From Streptomyces griseorubiginosus (GTDB lineage: Bacteria; Actinomycetota; Actinomycetes; Streptomycetales; Streptomycetaceae): DNA of 64,000 nucleotides. Position 1 is the first letter of the stretch. Each line of letters starts with the position of its first letter. Positions 16,748 to 28,348 of this stretch are shown here, in pieces. The stretch covers positions 186,001 to 250,000 of the forward strand of contig NZ_KQ948742.1 of the NCBI RefSeq assembly GCF_001514195.1. Reading direction: 5' to 3'. The notes beneath the pieces are model-generated. The model was not told the DNA's origin. It made no database searches and saw only the letters and a list, made by a program, of their open reading frames with translations. A program made the translations under genes and the position numbers.

Positions 16748-17878
16748 GTGAAGATCCGGGTGGAACGCGACGTACTCGCGGAGGCAGTTGCCTGGGCGGC
16801 GCGCAGCCTCCCGGCCCGTCCGCCGGCGCCGGTCCTCGCCGGCCTTCTCCTGAAGGCCGAGGAAGGCCAGCTGAGCCTGTCCAGCTTCGACTACGAGGTC
16901 TCCGCGCGGGTCTCGGTGGAGGCCGAGGTCGAGGAGGAGGGCACGGTGCTGGTCTCCGGCCGCCTGCTCGCCGACATCTGCCGCGCCCTGCCCAACCGCC
17001 CGGTGGAGATTTCCACAGACGGTGTACGGGCGACCGTGGTCTGCGGCTCCTCGCGGTTCACACTCCACACCCTGCCTGTGGAGGAGTACCCGTCGCTGCC
17101 GCAGATGCCGAGTGCGACCGGCACCGTGCCCGGTGAGGTCTTCGCCTCCGCCGCCTCCCAGGTGGCCATCGCGGCGGGCCGCGACGACACGCTGCCCGTG
17201 CTGACCGGTGTGCGCATCGAGATCGAGGGCGACACCGTCACCCTGGCGTCCACCGACCGCTACCGCTTCGCGGTCCGTGAGTTCCTGTGGAAGCCGGAGA
17301 ACCCCGAGGCGTCCGCGGTGGCCCTGGTGCCCGCCAAGACGCTCCTGGACACCGCCAAGGCGCTCACGAGCGGCGACAGCGTCATCCTGGCGCTCTCCGG
17401 TTCCGGTGCCGGCGAGGGCCTGATCGGTTTCGAGGGCGCGGGCCGCCGTACGACGACCCGACTGCTCGAGGGCGACCTGCCGAAGTACCGCACGCTGTTC
17501 CCGACGGAGTTCAACTCCGTCGCGGTGATCGAGACCGCGCCCTTCGTCGAGGCCGTCAAGCGTGTGGCCCTGGTCGCCGAGCGCAACACCCCGGTGCGGC
17601 TGAGCTTCGAGCAGGGCGTGCTGATCCTGGAGGCCGGTTCCAGCGACGACGCACAGGCTGTGGAAAGGGTGGACGCCCAGTTGGAGGGCGACGACATCTC
17701 GATCGCCTTCAACCCGACCTTCCTGCTGGACGGCCTGAGCGCCATCGACTCCCCGGTGGCCCAGCTGTCCTTCACGACGTCCACCAAGCCGGCGCTGCTC
17801 AGCGGCAAGCCGGCCCTGGACGCGGAGGCGGACGAGGCCTACAAGTACCTGATCATGCCGGTGCGGCTGAGCGGCTGA
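16748..17878 (+). CDS. dnaN: DNA polymerase III sliding clamp, beta subunit
   Basis: 376-residue clamp with three repeated domains, starting VKIRVERDVLAEAVAWAARSLPARPPAPVLAGLLL and ending LIMPVRLSG, as in other DnaN. The GTG start is chosen by the conserved N-terminus and a GGAGGC site upstream; the frame is open far upstream through oriC but that part is not coding. The last 25 bases are duplicated 91 bp downstream. Confidence 0.97.
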   Translation: MKIRVERDVLAEAVAWAARSLPARPPAPVLAGLLLKAEEGQLSLSSFDYEVSARVSVEAEVEEEGTVLVSGRLLADICRALPNRPVEISTDGVRATVVCGSSRFTLHTLPVEEYPSLPQMPSATGTVPGEVFASAASQVAIAAGRDDTLPVLTGVRIEIEGDTVTLASTDRYRFAVREFLWKPENPEASAVALVPAKTLLDTAKALTSGDSVILALSGSGAGEGLIGFEGAGRRTTTRLLEGDLPKYRTLFPTEFNSVAVIETAPFVEAVKRVALVAERNTPVRLSFEQGVLILEAGSSDDAQAVERVDAQLEGDDISIAFNPTFLLDGLSAIDSPVAQLSFTTSTKPALLSGKPALDAEADEAYKYLIMPVRLSG

Positions 17879-17970
17879 CGTTGCCGACCGACCCGGGCTG
17901 GACGGCTGCTGGGGGTGTGGGGGTCGTCCCCCACAAGATCGCAGTATGCCGGTGCGGCTGAGCGGCTGAC
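17855..17970 (+). repeat. 25-bp duplication of the dnaN 3' end
   Basis: The bases from ATGCCGGTGCGG to the stop codon of dnaN (17855-17879) occur again exactly at 17946-17970, in the gap before gnd. The second copy is out of any gene. Confidence 0.9.
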
Positions 17971-18102
17971 CCGTCGGAGAACCCGCAGGTCGGGGCATAC
18001 GTTTGAGCGCGTATGCCCACAGGTGTGCGTGAGCGTCCGGGTTTAGGCTCGTACGTGGGTACCAGAGTGCCCCACACGTCACAGCTACCTAAGGAACCAC
18101 TG

Positions 18103-18978
18103 ATGGAGCTCGGTCTCGTCGGCCTCGGCAAGATGGGCGGCAACATGCGCGAGCGGATCCGCCGCGCAGGCCACACCGTGATCGGATACGACCGCAACCC
18201 GGACCTCGCGGATGTCCACAGCCTGAAGGAGCTTGTGGACGCGTTGCAGGGCCCGCGGGTCGTGTGGGTGATGGTCCCGGCCGGGGCGCCGACGCAGGCG
18301 ACCATCGACGAGCTGGCCGAGCTCCTTGAGCCCGGTGACGTCGTGGTGGACGGCGGGAACTCCCGCTGGACGGACGACGAGAAGCACGCCGAGGAGCTGG
18401 CGGCCAAGGGCATAGGTTTCGTCGACTGCGGTGTCTCCGGCGGCGTGTGGGGCCTGGAGAACGGCTATGCGCTGATGTACGGCGGCGACGCGGAGAACGT
18501 CGCCAAGGTGCAGCCGGTCTTCGACGCCCTCAAGCCCAAGGGCGACGCGGGCGCGGTGCACGCCGGCAAGGTCGGCGCGGGCCACTTCGCGAAGATGGTC
18601 CACAACGGCATCGAGTACGCGATGATGCAGGCCTACGCCGAGGGCTGGGAGCTCCTGGAGAAGGTGGACTCCGTGACCGACGTCCGGGAGGTGTTCCGCT
18701 CCTGGCAGGAGGGCACGGTCATCCGTTCCTGGCTCCTCGACCTCGCGGTCAACGCCCTTGACGAGGACGAGCACCTGGACAAGCTGCGCGGTTTCGCACA
18801 GGACTCCGGCGAGGGCCGGTGGACCGTGGAGGCCGCCATCGACCACGCGGTGCCGCTGCCGGCGATCACCGCGTCCCTGTTCGCGCGGTTCGCGTCCCGC
18901 CAGGACGACTCGCCGCAGATGAAGATGATCGCGGCGCTGCGCAACCAGTTCGGCGGCCACGCGGTCGAGACGAAGTAA
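18103..18978 (+). CDS. gnd: 6-phosphogluconate dehydrogenase, short (YqeC-type) form
   Basis: 291-residue dehydrogenase of the pentose phosphate pathway, turning 6-phosphogluconate into ribulose 5-phosphate with CO2 release. The N-terminal Rossmann motif GLVGLGKMGGNM, the substrate loop DCGVSGGVWGLENGYALM and the catalytic-Lys segment KVGAGHFAKMVHNGIEYAMMQ are clear. At about 290 residues it is the short, often NAD-preferring type. ATG start with AAGGA upstream. Its place between dnaN and recF is typical of streptomycetes. Confidence 0.94.
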   Translation: MELGLVGLGKMGGNMRERIRRAGHTVIGYDRNPDLADVHSLKELVDALQGPRVVWVMVPAGAPTQATIDELAELLEPGDVVVDGGNSRWTDDEKHAEELAAKGIGFVDCGVSGGVWGLENGYALMYGGDAENVAKVQPVFDALKPKGDAGAVHAGKVGAGHFAKMVHNGIEYAMMQAYAEGWELLEKVDSVTDVREVFRSWQEGTVIRSWLLDLAVNALDEDEHLDKLRGFAQDSGEGRWTVEAAIDHAVPLPAITASLFARFASRQDDSPQMKMIAALRNQFGGHAVETK

Positions 18979-18983
18979 TCCAC

Positions 18984-19049
18984 AGGGCTGTTCGCACGGT
19001 CCACAAGAGGACAGCCCATAAGAGGCACGGTCCACAAGAGGGCTGTTCG
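18984..19049 (+). repeat. Interleaved direct repeats before recF
   Basis: GCACGGTCCACAAGAGG occurs at 18994-19010 and 19025-19041. AGGGCTGTTCG occurs at 18984-18994 and 19039-19049, and GGACAGCCC between them is a partial inverse. The GTCCACAAG core recurs at about 19052. Several copies contain the GTCCACA half of a DnaA box. Confidence 0.85.
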
Positions 19050-19083
19050 TAGTCCACAAGCTGGGGGAGGTCGGCGCCCGACC

Positions 19084-20205
19084 ATGCACGTCACGCATCT
19101 GTCGCTGGCCGACTTCCGCTCGTACGCTCGGGTCGAGGTTCCGCTCGATCCGGGCGTCACCGCGTTCGTGGGCCCCAACGGGCAGGGCAAGACGAACCTG
19201 GTCGAGGCGATCGGCTATCTCGCCACCCTCGGCAGCCACCGGGTCGCCTCCGATGCGCCTCTGGTCCGTATGGGGGCCGACCGGGCGATCGTCCGGGCGC
19301 AGGTCAGACAGGGTGACCGGCAGCAGCTGGTCGAGCTGGAGCTGAACCCGGGCAAGGCGAACCGGGCCCGTATCAACAGGTCGTCGCAGGTCAGGCCGCG
19401 TGATGTGCTGGGGATCGTGCGGACCGTGCTGTTCGCGCCGGAGGACCTCGCGCTCGTCAAGGGGGACCCCGGTGAGCGGCGCCGCTTCCTCGACGAGCTG
19501 ATCACCGCCCGCTCCCCGCGCATGGCGGGGGTGCGCTCCGACTACGAGCGTGTCCTCAAGCAGCGCAACACCTTGCTGAAGTCGGCGGCCCTCGCGCGGC
19601 GGCACGGCGGCCGCTCGATGGACCTGTCCACTCTCGACGTATGGGACCAGCACCTCGCGCGCGCGGGTGCCGAGCTGCTCGACCGGCGCCTGGACCTGAT
19701 CGCCGCGCTCCAGCCGCTGGCCGACAAGGCGTACGAGCAGCTGGCTCCCGGCGGCGGCCCGGTCGCCTTGGAGTACAAGCCGTCCGCACCGGGTGAGGCA
19801 CACACCCGTGAGGATCTCTTCGAGCAGCTGATGGCCGCGCTGGCGGAGGTGCGCAAGCAGGAGATCGAGCGGGGCGTGACCCTGGTGGGCCCTCACCGGG
19901 ACGATGTGAATCTCAAACTCGGTCAGCTTCCCGCCAAGGGATACGCCTCGCACGGCGAGTCCTGGTCGTACGCGCTGGCGCTGCGTCTCGCGTCGTACGA
20001 CCTGCTCCGCGCGGAGGGGAACGAGCCGGTGCTGATCCTCGACGACGTGTTCGCCGAGCTCGACGCCCGGCGCCGGGAGCGGCTGGCCGAGCTGGTGGCG
20101 CCGGGTGAGCAGGTGCTGGTGACGGCGGCGGTCGACGACGACGTGCCGCACGTGCTGGCGGGGACGCGGTACGCCGTGTCGGAGGGGTCGGTGGAGCGCG
20201 TATGA
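19084..20205 (+). CDS. recF: DNA replication/repair protein RecF
   Basis: 373-residue SMC-like ATPase that loads RecA at gaps. Walker A is GPNGQGKTN (about residues 30-38), the signature region is HGESWSYALALRLA, and Walker B is PVLILDDVFAELD. MHVTHLSLADFRSYARVEV is a typical RecF N-terminus. Its stop overlaps the start of dciA by 4 bp. Confidence 0.97.
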   Translation: MHVTHLSLADFRSYARVEVPLDPGVTAFVGPNGQGKTNLVEAIGYLATLGSHRVASDAPLVRMGADRAIVRAQVRQGDRQQLVELELNPGKANRARINRSSQVRPRDVLGIVRTVLFAPEDLALVKGDPGERRRFLDELITARSPRMAGVRSDYERVLKQRNTLLKSAALARRHGGRSMDLSTLDVWDQHLARAGAELLDRRLDLIAALQPLADKAYEQLAPGGGPVALEYKPSAPGEAHTREDLFEQLMAALAEVRKQEIERGVTLVGPHRDDVNLKLGQLPAKGYASHGESWSYALALRLASYDLLRAEGNEPVLILDDVFAELDARRRERLAELVAPGEQVLVTAAVDDDVPHVLAGTRYAVSEGSVERV

Positions 20206-20798
20206 GCGACGAACGGTCTCCGATCGAGGGCGCCGGGGGCGCGGGAAGCGCCGGGAGCACCGGACCTGCCCAGGGCGCCGAGCGCCCCAAGCCCGCCGAG
20301 CCCTCCGGCGTCGACCTCGCGCGCGTGGCGCTGCGGGCCGCGAAGGAGCAGGCACGCGCGCGTGGGGACGCGGCGCAGCAGAAGCGGCAGGCGCGGCGCG
20401 GGGGCGGGCTGCGCTCCGGCGCGCACGCCGACGGGCGCGACCCCATGGCGTTCGGTGCCGCCATCAACCGGTTGATCACCGAGCGGGGCTGGGAGGCGCC
20501 CGCCGCGGTGGGCGGGGTGATGGGGCGGTGGCCGCAGATCGTCGGGGAGAAGCTCGCCGACCACTGCACGCCCCAGCGGTACGACGAGGACGAGCGGGTC
20601 CTGGTCGTGCAGTGCGATTCGCCGGTGTGGGCGACCGAGGTGCGGCGGCTCGCCCCGAGCCTGGTCGCGCGGCTCAACGAGGATCTGGGTCACGGCACGG
20701 TGCAGCTGATCAAGGTGCTGGGTCCCGGCGGCCCCGCGCGCAGTTTCGGCCCTCTGCGGGCCCCGGGCAGCAGCCGACCCGGCGATCCCTACAGGTGA
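20202..20798 (+). CDS. dciA: DciA-like DUF721 protein, predicted helicase loader
   Basis: 198-residue protein with a disordered Ala/Gly-rich N-terminal half and a C-terminal DUF721 domain (about residues 85-180; GRWPQIVGEKLADHC, then VLVVQCDSPVWATEVRRLAP). DUF721 proteins include DciA, which loads the replicative helicase in bacteria lacking DnaC. The recF-dciA-gyrB order matches mycobacteria (Rv0004 position). Function is from family knowledge. Confidence 0.88.
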   Translation: MSDERSPIEGAGGAGSAGSTGPAQGAERPKPAEPSGVDLARVALRAAKEQARARGDAAQQKRQARRGGGLRSGAHADGRDPMAFGAAINRLITERGWEAPAAVGGVMGRWPQIVGEKLADHCTPQRYDEDERVLVVQCDSPVWATEVRRLAPSLVARLNEDLGHGTVQLIKVLGPGGPARSFGPLRAPGSSRPGDPYR

Positions 20799-21173
20799 CT
20801 TACGTCACGCAACGACAGCGATCACGCAGACACCATGGCACTGCACGCGGATGCGAACGACGACCTGACTCCCAAGTAGCAAAGGGTTGACGGCCGAAAG
20901 CGCTGAGTGCCGCTGTGAGCCTCTTGGAGCCCCGCTCCGTATATGGGGACCCGGAAGACGCCGGTTGAGGGCGGCACATGAGGACTCAGGTACCGGCAAA
21001 CCCCCATCACTGTCGGCGCTACCGGTAGACTGGAAGCCAATCCCGCCCCAAACGTGGGGACCGCCCGGGAGACGCTGAGCAACGCTGATCAAGGCTTACC
21101 AACGCAACATGCCGCAGCCGCTCCGGCAACCCGCCGACGAGCCCGGCTCGTGCTGTGCCAGAAAGGGCGCTTC
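20799..21173 (+). promoter_or_regulatory. gyrB leader/promoter region
   Basis: 375-bp gap without a recognisable gene; the gyrB frame is open from 21054 but that part is not GyrB-like. It should hold the gyrBA promoter. TAGACT at 21026-21031 is a plausible -10 box, with no convincing -35 partner. A GAAAGGG ribosome site precedes the gyrB start. Confidence 0.45.
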
Positions 21174-23222
21174 GTGGCCGATTCCGGCAACCCCAACGAG
21201 AACATTCCGTCCACCGACGCCGAGGCGAGTTCAGCGGTCGGCGAGGTAACCGCCTCGTACGACGCCAGCGCCATCACCGTCCTCGAGGGTCTGGACGCGG
21301 TCCGCAAGCGACCCGGTATGTACATCGGCTCGACCGGCGAGCGCGGCCTGCACCACCTGGTGCAGGAGGTCGTCGACAACTCCGTCGACGAGGCGCTGGC
21401 GGGTCACGCGGACACCATCGACGTGACGATCCTCCCCGACGGCGGGGTCCGGGTCGTCGACAACGGCCGCGGTATCCCGGTCGGCATCGTCCCCTCCGAG
21501 GGCAAGCCGGCCGTCGAGGTCGTGCTCACCGTGCTGCACGCGGGCGGCAAGTTCGGCGGTGGCGGCTACGCGGTCTCCGGCGGTCTGCACGGCGTGGGCG
21601 TGTCCGTGGTGAACGCGCTGTCGACCAAGGTGGCCGTCGAGATCAAGACCGACGGATACCGCTGGACGCAGGACTACAAGCTGGGTGTGCCGACGGCCCC
21701 GCTGGCCCAGCACGAGGCCACGGACGAGCACGGCACCTCGGTGACCTTCTGGGCGGACCCGGACATCTTCGAGACCACCGACTACTCCTTCGAGACGCTC
21801 TCGCGGCGCTTCCAGGAGATGGCGTTCCTCAACAAGGGTTTGAGGATCAAACTCACTGACGAGCGCGAGTCGGCCAAGGCGACGTCCGGCGCGGACGAGG
21901 CGGGCGCGGACGAGAGCGCCGAGGTCAAGTCGGTCGACTACCACTACGAGGGCGGCATCGTCGACTTCGTGAAGTACCTCAACTCCCGCAAGGGAGACGT
22001 GGTGCACCCGACGATCGTCGACCTCGAGGCCGAGGACAAGGACAAGAACCTGTCCGTCGAGCTCGCCATGCAGTGGAACAGCAGTTACAGCGAGGGCGTC
22101 TACTCCTTCGCCAACATCATCCACACGCATGAGGGCGGCACCCACGAGGAGGGCTTCCGCGCGGCGCTCACCTCGCTGATCAACAAGTACGCGCGCGACA
22201 AGAAGCTGCTGCGCGACAAGGACGACAACCTCACGGGTGACGACATCCGCGAGGGTCTGACCGCGATCATCTCGGTGAAGCTGGGCGAGCCGCAGTTCGA
22301 GGGTCAGACCAAGACGAAGCTGGGCAACACCGAGGTGAAGACCTTCGTCCAGAAGGTCGTCTACGAGCACCTCACCGACTGGCTGGACCGCAACCCCGTC
22401 GAGGCCGCGGACATCATCCGCAAGTCGATCCAGGCGGCCACCGCGCGCGTGGCGGCCCGCAAGGCCCGCGACCTGACCCGCCGCAAGGGCCTGCTGGAGA
22501 CCGCGTCCCTGCCGGGCAAGCTCTCCGACTGCCAGTCGAACGACCCCACCAAGTGCGAGATCTTCATCGTCGAGGGTGACTCCGCCGGCGGCTCCGCCAA
22601 GTCCGGCCGGAACCCGGAGTACCAGGCGATCCTCCCGATCCGCGGCAAGATCCTGAACGTCGAGAAGGCGCGGATCGACAAGATCCTCCAGAACCAGGAG
22701 ATCCAGGCGCTGATCTCGGCCTTCGGCACCGGGGTCCACGAGGACTTCGACATCGAGAAGCTGCGCTATCACAAGATCATCCTGATGGCGGACGCCGACG
22801 TCGACGGCCAGCACATCTCCACCCTGCTGCTGACCTTCCTGTTCCGCTTCATGCGGCCGCTGGTCGAGGCCGGGCACGTGTACCTGTCCCGTCCTCCGCT
22901 CTACAAGATCAAGTGGGGCCGGGACGACGTCGAGTACGCGTACTCCGACCGTGAGCGCGACGCCCTGATCGAGATGGGCCGCCAGCGTGGCAAGCGGGTC
23001 CGCGAGGACTCCATCCAGCGCTTCAAGGGCCTCGGCGAGATGAACGCCGAGGAGCTGCGCGTGACGACCATGGACCAGGAGCACCGCGTCCTCGGCCAGG
23101 TCACCCTCGACGACGCCGCCCAGGCCGACGACCTGTTCTCCGTCCTGATGGGCGAGGACGTCGAGGCCCGCCGCCAGTTCATCCAGCGCAACGCCAAGGA
23201 CGTCCGCTTCCTCGACATCTGA
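21174..23222 (+). CDS. gyrB: DNA gyrase subunit B
   Basis: 682-residue ATPase subunit of gyrase, which introduces negative supercoils. It shows GLDAVRKRPGMYIGST, the ATP-binding EVVDNSVDEA and GGLHGVGVSVVNALS, then the Toprim domain (EGDSAGGSAKSGR and DADVDGQHI) and the C-terminal GLGEMN. Size and motifs are normal. The GTG start is favoured by the ribosome site and family length. gyrA follows after 42 bp. Confidence 0.98.
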   Translation: MADSGNPNENIPSTDAEASSAVGEVTASYDASAITVLEGLDAVRKRPGMYIGSTGERGLHHLVQEVVDNSVDEALAGHADTIDVTILPDGGVRVVDNGRGIPVGIVPSEGKPAVEVVLTVLHAGGKFGGGGYAVSGGLHGVGVSVVNALSTKVAVEIKTDGYRWTQDYKLGVPTAPLAQHEATDEHGTSVTFWADPDIFETTDYSFETLSRRFQEMAFLNKGLRIKLTDERESAKATSGADEAGADESAEVKSVDYHYEGGIVDFVKYLNSRKGDVVHPTIVDLEAEDKDKNLSVELAMQWNSSYSEGVYSFANIIHTHEGGTHEEGFRAALTSLINKYARDKKLLRDKDDNLTGDDIREGLTAIISVKLGEPQFEGQTKTKLGNTEVKTFVQKVVYEHLTDWLDRNPVEAADIIRKSIQAATARVAARKARDLTRRKGLLETASLPGKLSDCQSNDPTKCEIFIVEGDSAGGSAKSGRNPEYQAILPIRGKILNVEKARIDKILQNQEIQALISAFGTGVHEDFDIEKLRYHKIILMADADVDGQHISTLLLTFLFRFMRPLVEAGHVYLSRPPLYKIKWGRDDVEYAYSDRERDALIEMGRQRGKRVREDSIQRFKGLGEMNAEELRVTTMDQEHRVLGQVTLDDAAQADDLFSVLMGEDVEARRQFIQRNAKDVRFLDI

Positions 23223-23264
23223 GTCGGTCTCAGCTGACCGCACCAGGAAGGATCTTCACCCGCA

Positions 23265-25862
<2,598 letters not shown>

Positions 25863-25880
25863 CACGAGGAGAGAGTCATC

Positions 25881-26738
25881 GTGAGCGGAGCCACGGGCGC
25901 CGGATCGACCGGAACCTCTACGGGGTCCACCCCCGGCACGGAGGCCGACGGCGGCGGCCGTGGCTCCGCCGCGCGTGCGTCGGACGCACGGGGCCCGGAG
26001 GCGCCCGGAGCAGACACGCGCGGCACGACCCCGCATCCGACAGAACCGAACACCGTGGACACGCACACGACTCAGCTCAAGGCGATCAAGCCGCCCGCGA
26101 CCCCGCCGCGCTCGCCCGAGACGCATGGATCCCAGGGGGGACCTGTGACGGACACCCAGCCGCCGGCCCGGCCGACGGCGCCCGCCGCACCGCCCCAGGC
26201 GGCGGCCCAGCCGCAGCCCGCGGCTCAGGCTTCGCCTTCTCCGCTGCCGGGGGAACGGCAGCCGCAGCAGCAGTCCGGTCCGTATCACCCGCCGCAGGCC
26301 TACCCGACACAGGCCGCCCCGGCCGGTGCCGTACGGCGCCCGCGGACGGGGGCGCGCACCGTGCCCCGTACACGCAAAGCACGTCTGCGGGTGGCCAAGG
26401 CCGACCCGTGGTCCGTCATGAAAGTCAGCTTCCTGCTCTCCATCGCACTCGGCATCTGCACGATCGTCGCGGCCGCAGTGCTGTGGATGGTCATGGACGC
26501 GATGGGCGTCTTCTCGACGGTCGGCGGGACGATCTCCGAGGCGACCGGCTCGAACGAGTCGAACGGCTTCGACCTCCAGGCATTTCTCTCCCTGCCGAAC
26601 GTCCTGATGTTCACGTCGATCATCGCGGTCATCGACGTCGTCCTCGCGACGGCTCTCGCGACCCTCGGCGCGTTCATCTACAACCTCTCCGCGGGCTTCG
26701 TCGGCGGCGTCGAGCTGACGCTGGCCGAGGACGAGTGA
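25881..26738 (+). CDS. DUF3566 membrane protein
   Basis: 285-residue protein: about 160 disordered residues rich in Pro, Ala, Gln and Gly, then a DUF3566 domain with two membrane helices (SFLLSIALGICTIVAAAVLW and VLMFTSIIAVIDVVLATAL). The RKARLRVAKADPWSVMK segment leads into the first helix. The position after gyrA and before tRNA-Ile equals Rv0007 of M. tuberculosis. The GTG start has GAGGAGAGAG upstream. Biochemical function is unknown. Confidence 0.9.
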   Translation: MSGATGAGSTGTSTGSTPGTEADGGGRGSAARASDARGPEAPGADTRGTTPHPTEPNTVDTHTTQLKAIKPPATPPRSPETHGSQGGPVTDTQPPARPTAPAAPPQAAAQPQPAAQASPSPLPGERQPQQQSGPYHPPQAYPTQAAPAGAVRRPRTGARTVPRTRKARLRVAKADPWSVMKVSFLLSIALGICTIVAAAVLWMVMDAMGVFSTVGGTISEATGSNESNGFDLQAFLSLPNVLMFTSIIAVIDVVLATALATLGAFIYNLSAGFVGGVELTLAEDE

Positions 26739-26873
26739 CCCGGCTTCAAACCTGGCTTCCGAACTGGCTTCAAACCTGTGGGGGCGGTCCTGAAGGAACC
26801 GATTTTGGGACTGCCCACGTCGTGCGCTAATCTTCAGGAGTCAGCGCGCGGGACACACCCCGCAAAGCGCGGC

Positions 26874-26950
26874 GGGGCTATAGCTCAGTTGGTTAGAGCG
26901 CATCCCTGATAAGGATGAGGCCACAGGTTCAAATCCTGTTAGCCCCACCA
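26874..26950 (+). tRNA. ileT: tRNA-Ile (GAT), encoded CCA
   Basis: Cloverleaf with acceptor GGGGCTA/TAGCCCC, anticodon stem CATCC/GGATG with loop CTGATAA (anticodon GAT), T-arm ACAGG-TTCAAAT-CCTGT, and an encoded 3' CCA. Its 3' half is duplicated at 37604-37650 and serves as the attachment site of the AICE, which leaves the tRNA intact. Confidence 0.97.
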
Positions 26951-26951
26951 G
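26905..26951 (+). repeat. attL of the AICE (3' half of tRNA-Ile)
   Basis: 47 bp starting CCTGATAAGG and ending CCCCACCAG, identical to 37604-37650. It runs from the anticodon loop to one base past the CCA end, the usual attachment site for tRNA-targeting actinomycete integrases. Confidence 0.95.
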
Positions 26952-26954
26952 CGA

Positions 26955-26988
26955 AAAGACCCCCAGGCGATCACGCTTGGGGGTCTTT
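26955..26988. terminator. Hairpin terminator between tRNA-Ile and int
   Basis: 11-bp stem AAAGACCCCCA / TGGGGGTCTTT followed by a T-rich end. It lies inside the AICE, so the element supplies both the tRNA terminator and a stop for int. The original chromosomal hairpin is found beyond attR. Confidence 0.85.
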
Positions 26989-27005
26989 GACATCCACGGC
27001 TGACA

Positions 27006-28163
27006 TCAGCCGATGATTTGATCTTCCAGGAGTTCGGCGAGCATCTCGGTTGCCTCGCGCTGGTCGGAGCCGACCACGTGCGTGTAGACGTCCATGGTCA
27101 TGCTGATCTGGCTATGCCTGAGGATCGTCTGAGCGACCTTGGGGTGCACCTTCAGGAAGGCGAGCAGGGTCCCGCATGTGTGCCGGGCGAGCCGCACTGT
27201 GATCCGACGCACGCCGGCCCGCTTCACCAGGGCGTTGAAGGCGCGGGAGAAGCCCACCGGATCGGTCAGCCCGCCACGCTCCGACGAGAAGATCACGTCA
27301 TGGTCCGGTGCCTGCTCCCAGGAGTCCCCAACGATCTGCCGCTCTAGATCTTGCAGTTCCCGGCGCTCTTCCAGGGCGCGGGCGCAGAACTCCGGGAGCG
27401 GGAGAACGGCCGTCGAGGAATCGGTCTTGAGGTCTTTGAGGATCAGTCCTACGCCCTTCTCCCGCTGTACCTGCTTGGTCGGGGTGAACTGTCGGTTCTC
27501 GAAGTCGATGTCTTGCCAGCGCAGGCCCAGCACCTCGCTCCGGCGGAGGCCGAGCACGAGGATCAGAACGCAGGCCGCGTAGAAGCGGTGGGCACGGGCG
27601 GTCCGCAGGAAGCTGATCGCCTCACGGGCACTCCAGGCCCGTCCCTTGTCCTTGCTGACCTTGGGCATGTCGACCAGCAGCGCGACGTTGCGCGTCAGCA
27701 GTTCCTCTCGGACAGCGCGGTTCAGGGCGTTCCGAAGGGTCCGTAGCACCTCGAAGCGGGTAGCCGCGGGAACCTTCTCGCGCGTCAACGCGGCCATGCA
27801 CGTGCGGATCTGCGCCGGCGAAAGCTTGACCATGGGCTTCTTGCCGAGGTGAGGCACGAGGTAGAGCCGTACCTTCGACTCGTACTTGACGTACGTGTTG
27901 TGCTCGCGATCCGGCTTCACGATGTGCTCCAGCCAGTAGGCCAGCCACTCCCCAAGGCTCCAGGATCGGGACGGCACCGGGATGCCGTTGCGCTCCTGGT
28001 CTTGGAGCTTGCCGAGCTTCTCAGCGGCTTCGTCCCAGGTGGCCCCGTAGACGTACTTCCGGACGCGGTTGCCCTCGGTGTCGGTGACGTACGCGGCACC
28101 CTGGTACCGGCCGTCAGCGCGCTTGGTGATCGTTCCTCCGCCGTTGGGGCGTCGCTTAGCCAT
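27006..28163 (-). CDS. int: Site-specific integrase, tyrosine recombinase
   Basis: 385-residue phage-type integrase that recombines attP with the tRNA-Ile attB. It has an AP2-like arm-binding N-terminus (GGGTITKRADGRYQGAAYV), a SAM-like core-binding domain (about 60-155) and a catalytic domain with the first Arg in LVLGLRRSEVLGLRW, the RLARHTCGTLL box, and LRHSQISMTMDVYTHV containing the nucleophilic Tyr. The start ATG overlaps the xis stop by one base. It is the gene nearest attL, as in other AICEs. Confidence 0.95.
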   Translation of the reverse strand: MAKRRPNGGGTITKRADGRYQGAAYVTDTEGNRVRKYVYGATWDEAAEKLGKLQDQERNGIPVPSRSWSLGEWLAYWLEHIVKPDREHNTYVKYESKVRLYLVPHLGKKPMVKLSPAQIRTCMAALTREKVPAATRFEVLRTLRNALNRAVREELLTRNVALLVDMPKVSKDKGRAWSAREAISFLRTARAHRFYAACVLILVLGLRRSEVLGLRWQDIDFENRQFTPTKQVQREKGVGLILKDLKTDSSTAVLPLPEFCARALEERRELQDLERQIVGDSWEQAPDHDVIFSSERGGLTDPVGFSRAFNALVKRAGVRRITVRLARHTCGTLLAFLKVHPKVAQTILRHSQISMTMDVYTHVVGSDQREATEMLAELLEDQIIG

Positions 28164-28348
28164 CAGTTCTCCCCCAGCCGGCCGTCGATGAAGTCCCGCA
28201 CGGCTTCAGCCGGAATGCGTCGGCAACCATCGATCTTGAGCGAGACAAGGCGGTGCGTACGGATCAGGTCGTAGACCTTGGACCGGCCCACCTTGAGCTG
28301 TGCCATGACCTCCGGCACCTTGAGCAGTTCGGGTGTGGCGGTGGTCAT
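28163..28348 (-). CDS. xis: Excisionase (MerR-type helix-turn-helix)
   Basis: 61-residue protein: LLKVPEVMAQLKVGRSKVYD forms a helix-turn-helix and GCRRIPAEAVRDFI is typical of small Xis proteins of the helix_turn_helix_17 type. It should direct Int towards excision. Overlaps int by one base at its end and rep by 4 bp at its start, so int, xis and rep are one coupled unit. Confidence 0.92.
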   Translation of the reverse strand: MTTATPELLKVPEVMAQLKVGRSKVYDLIRTHRLVSLKIDGCRRIPAEAVRDFIDGRLGEN

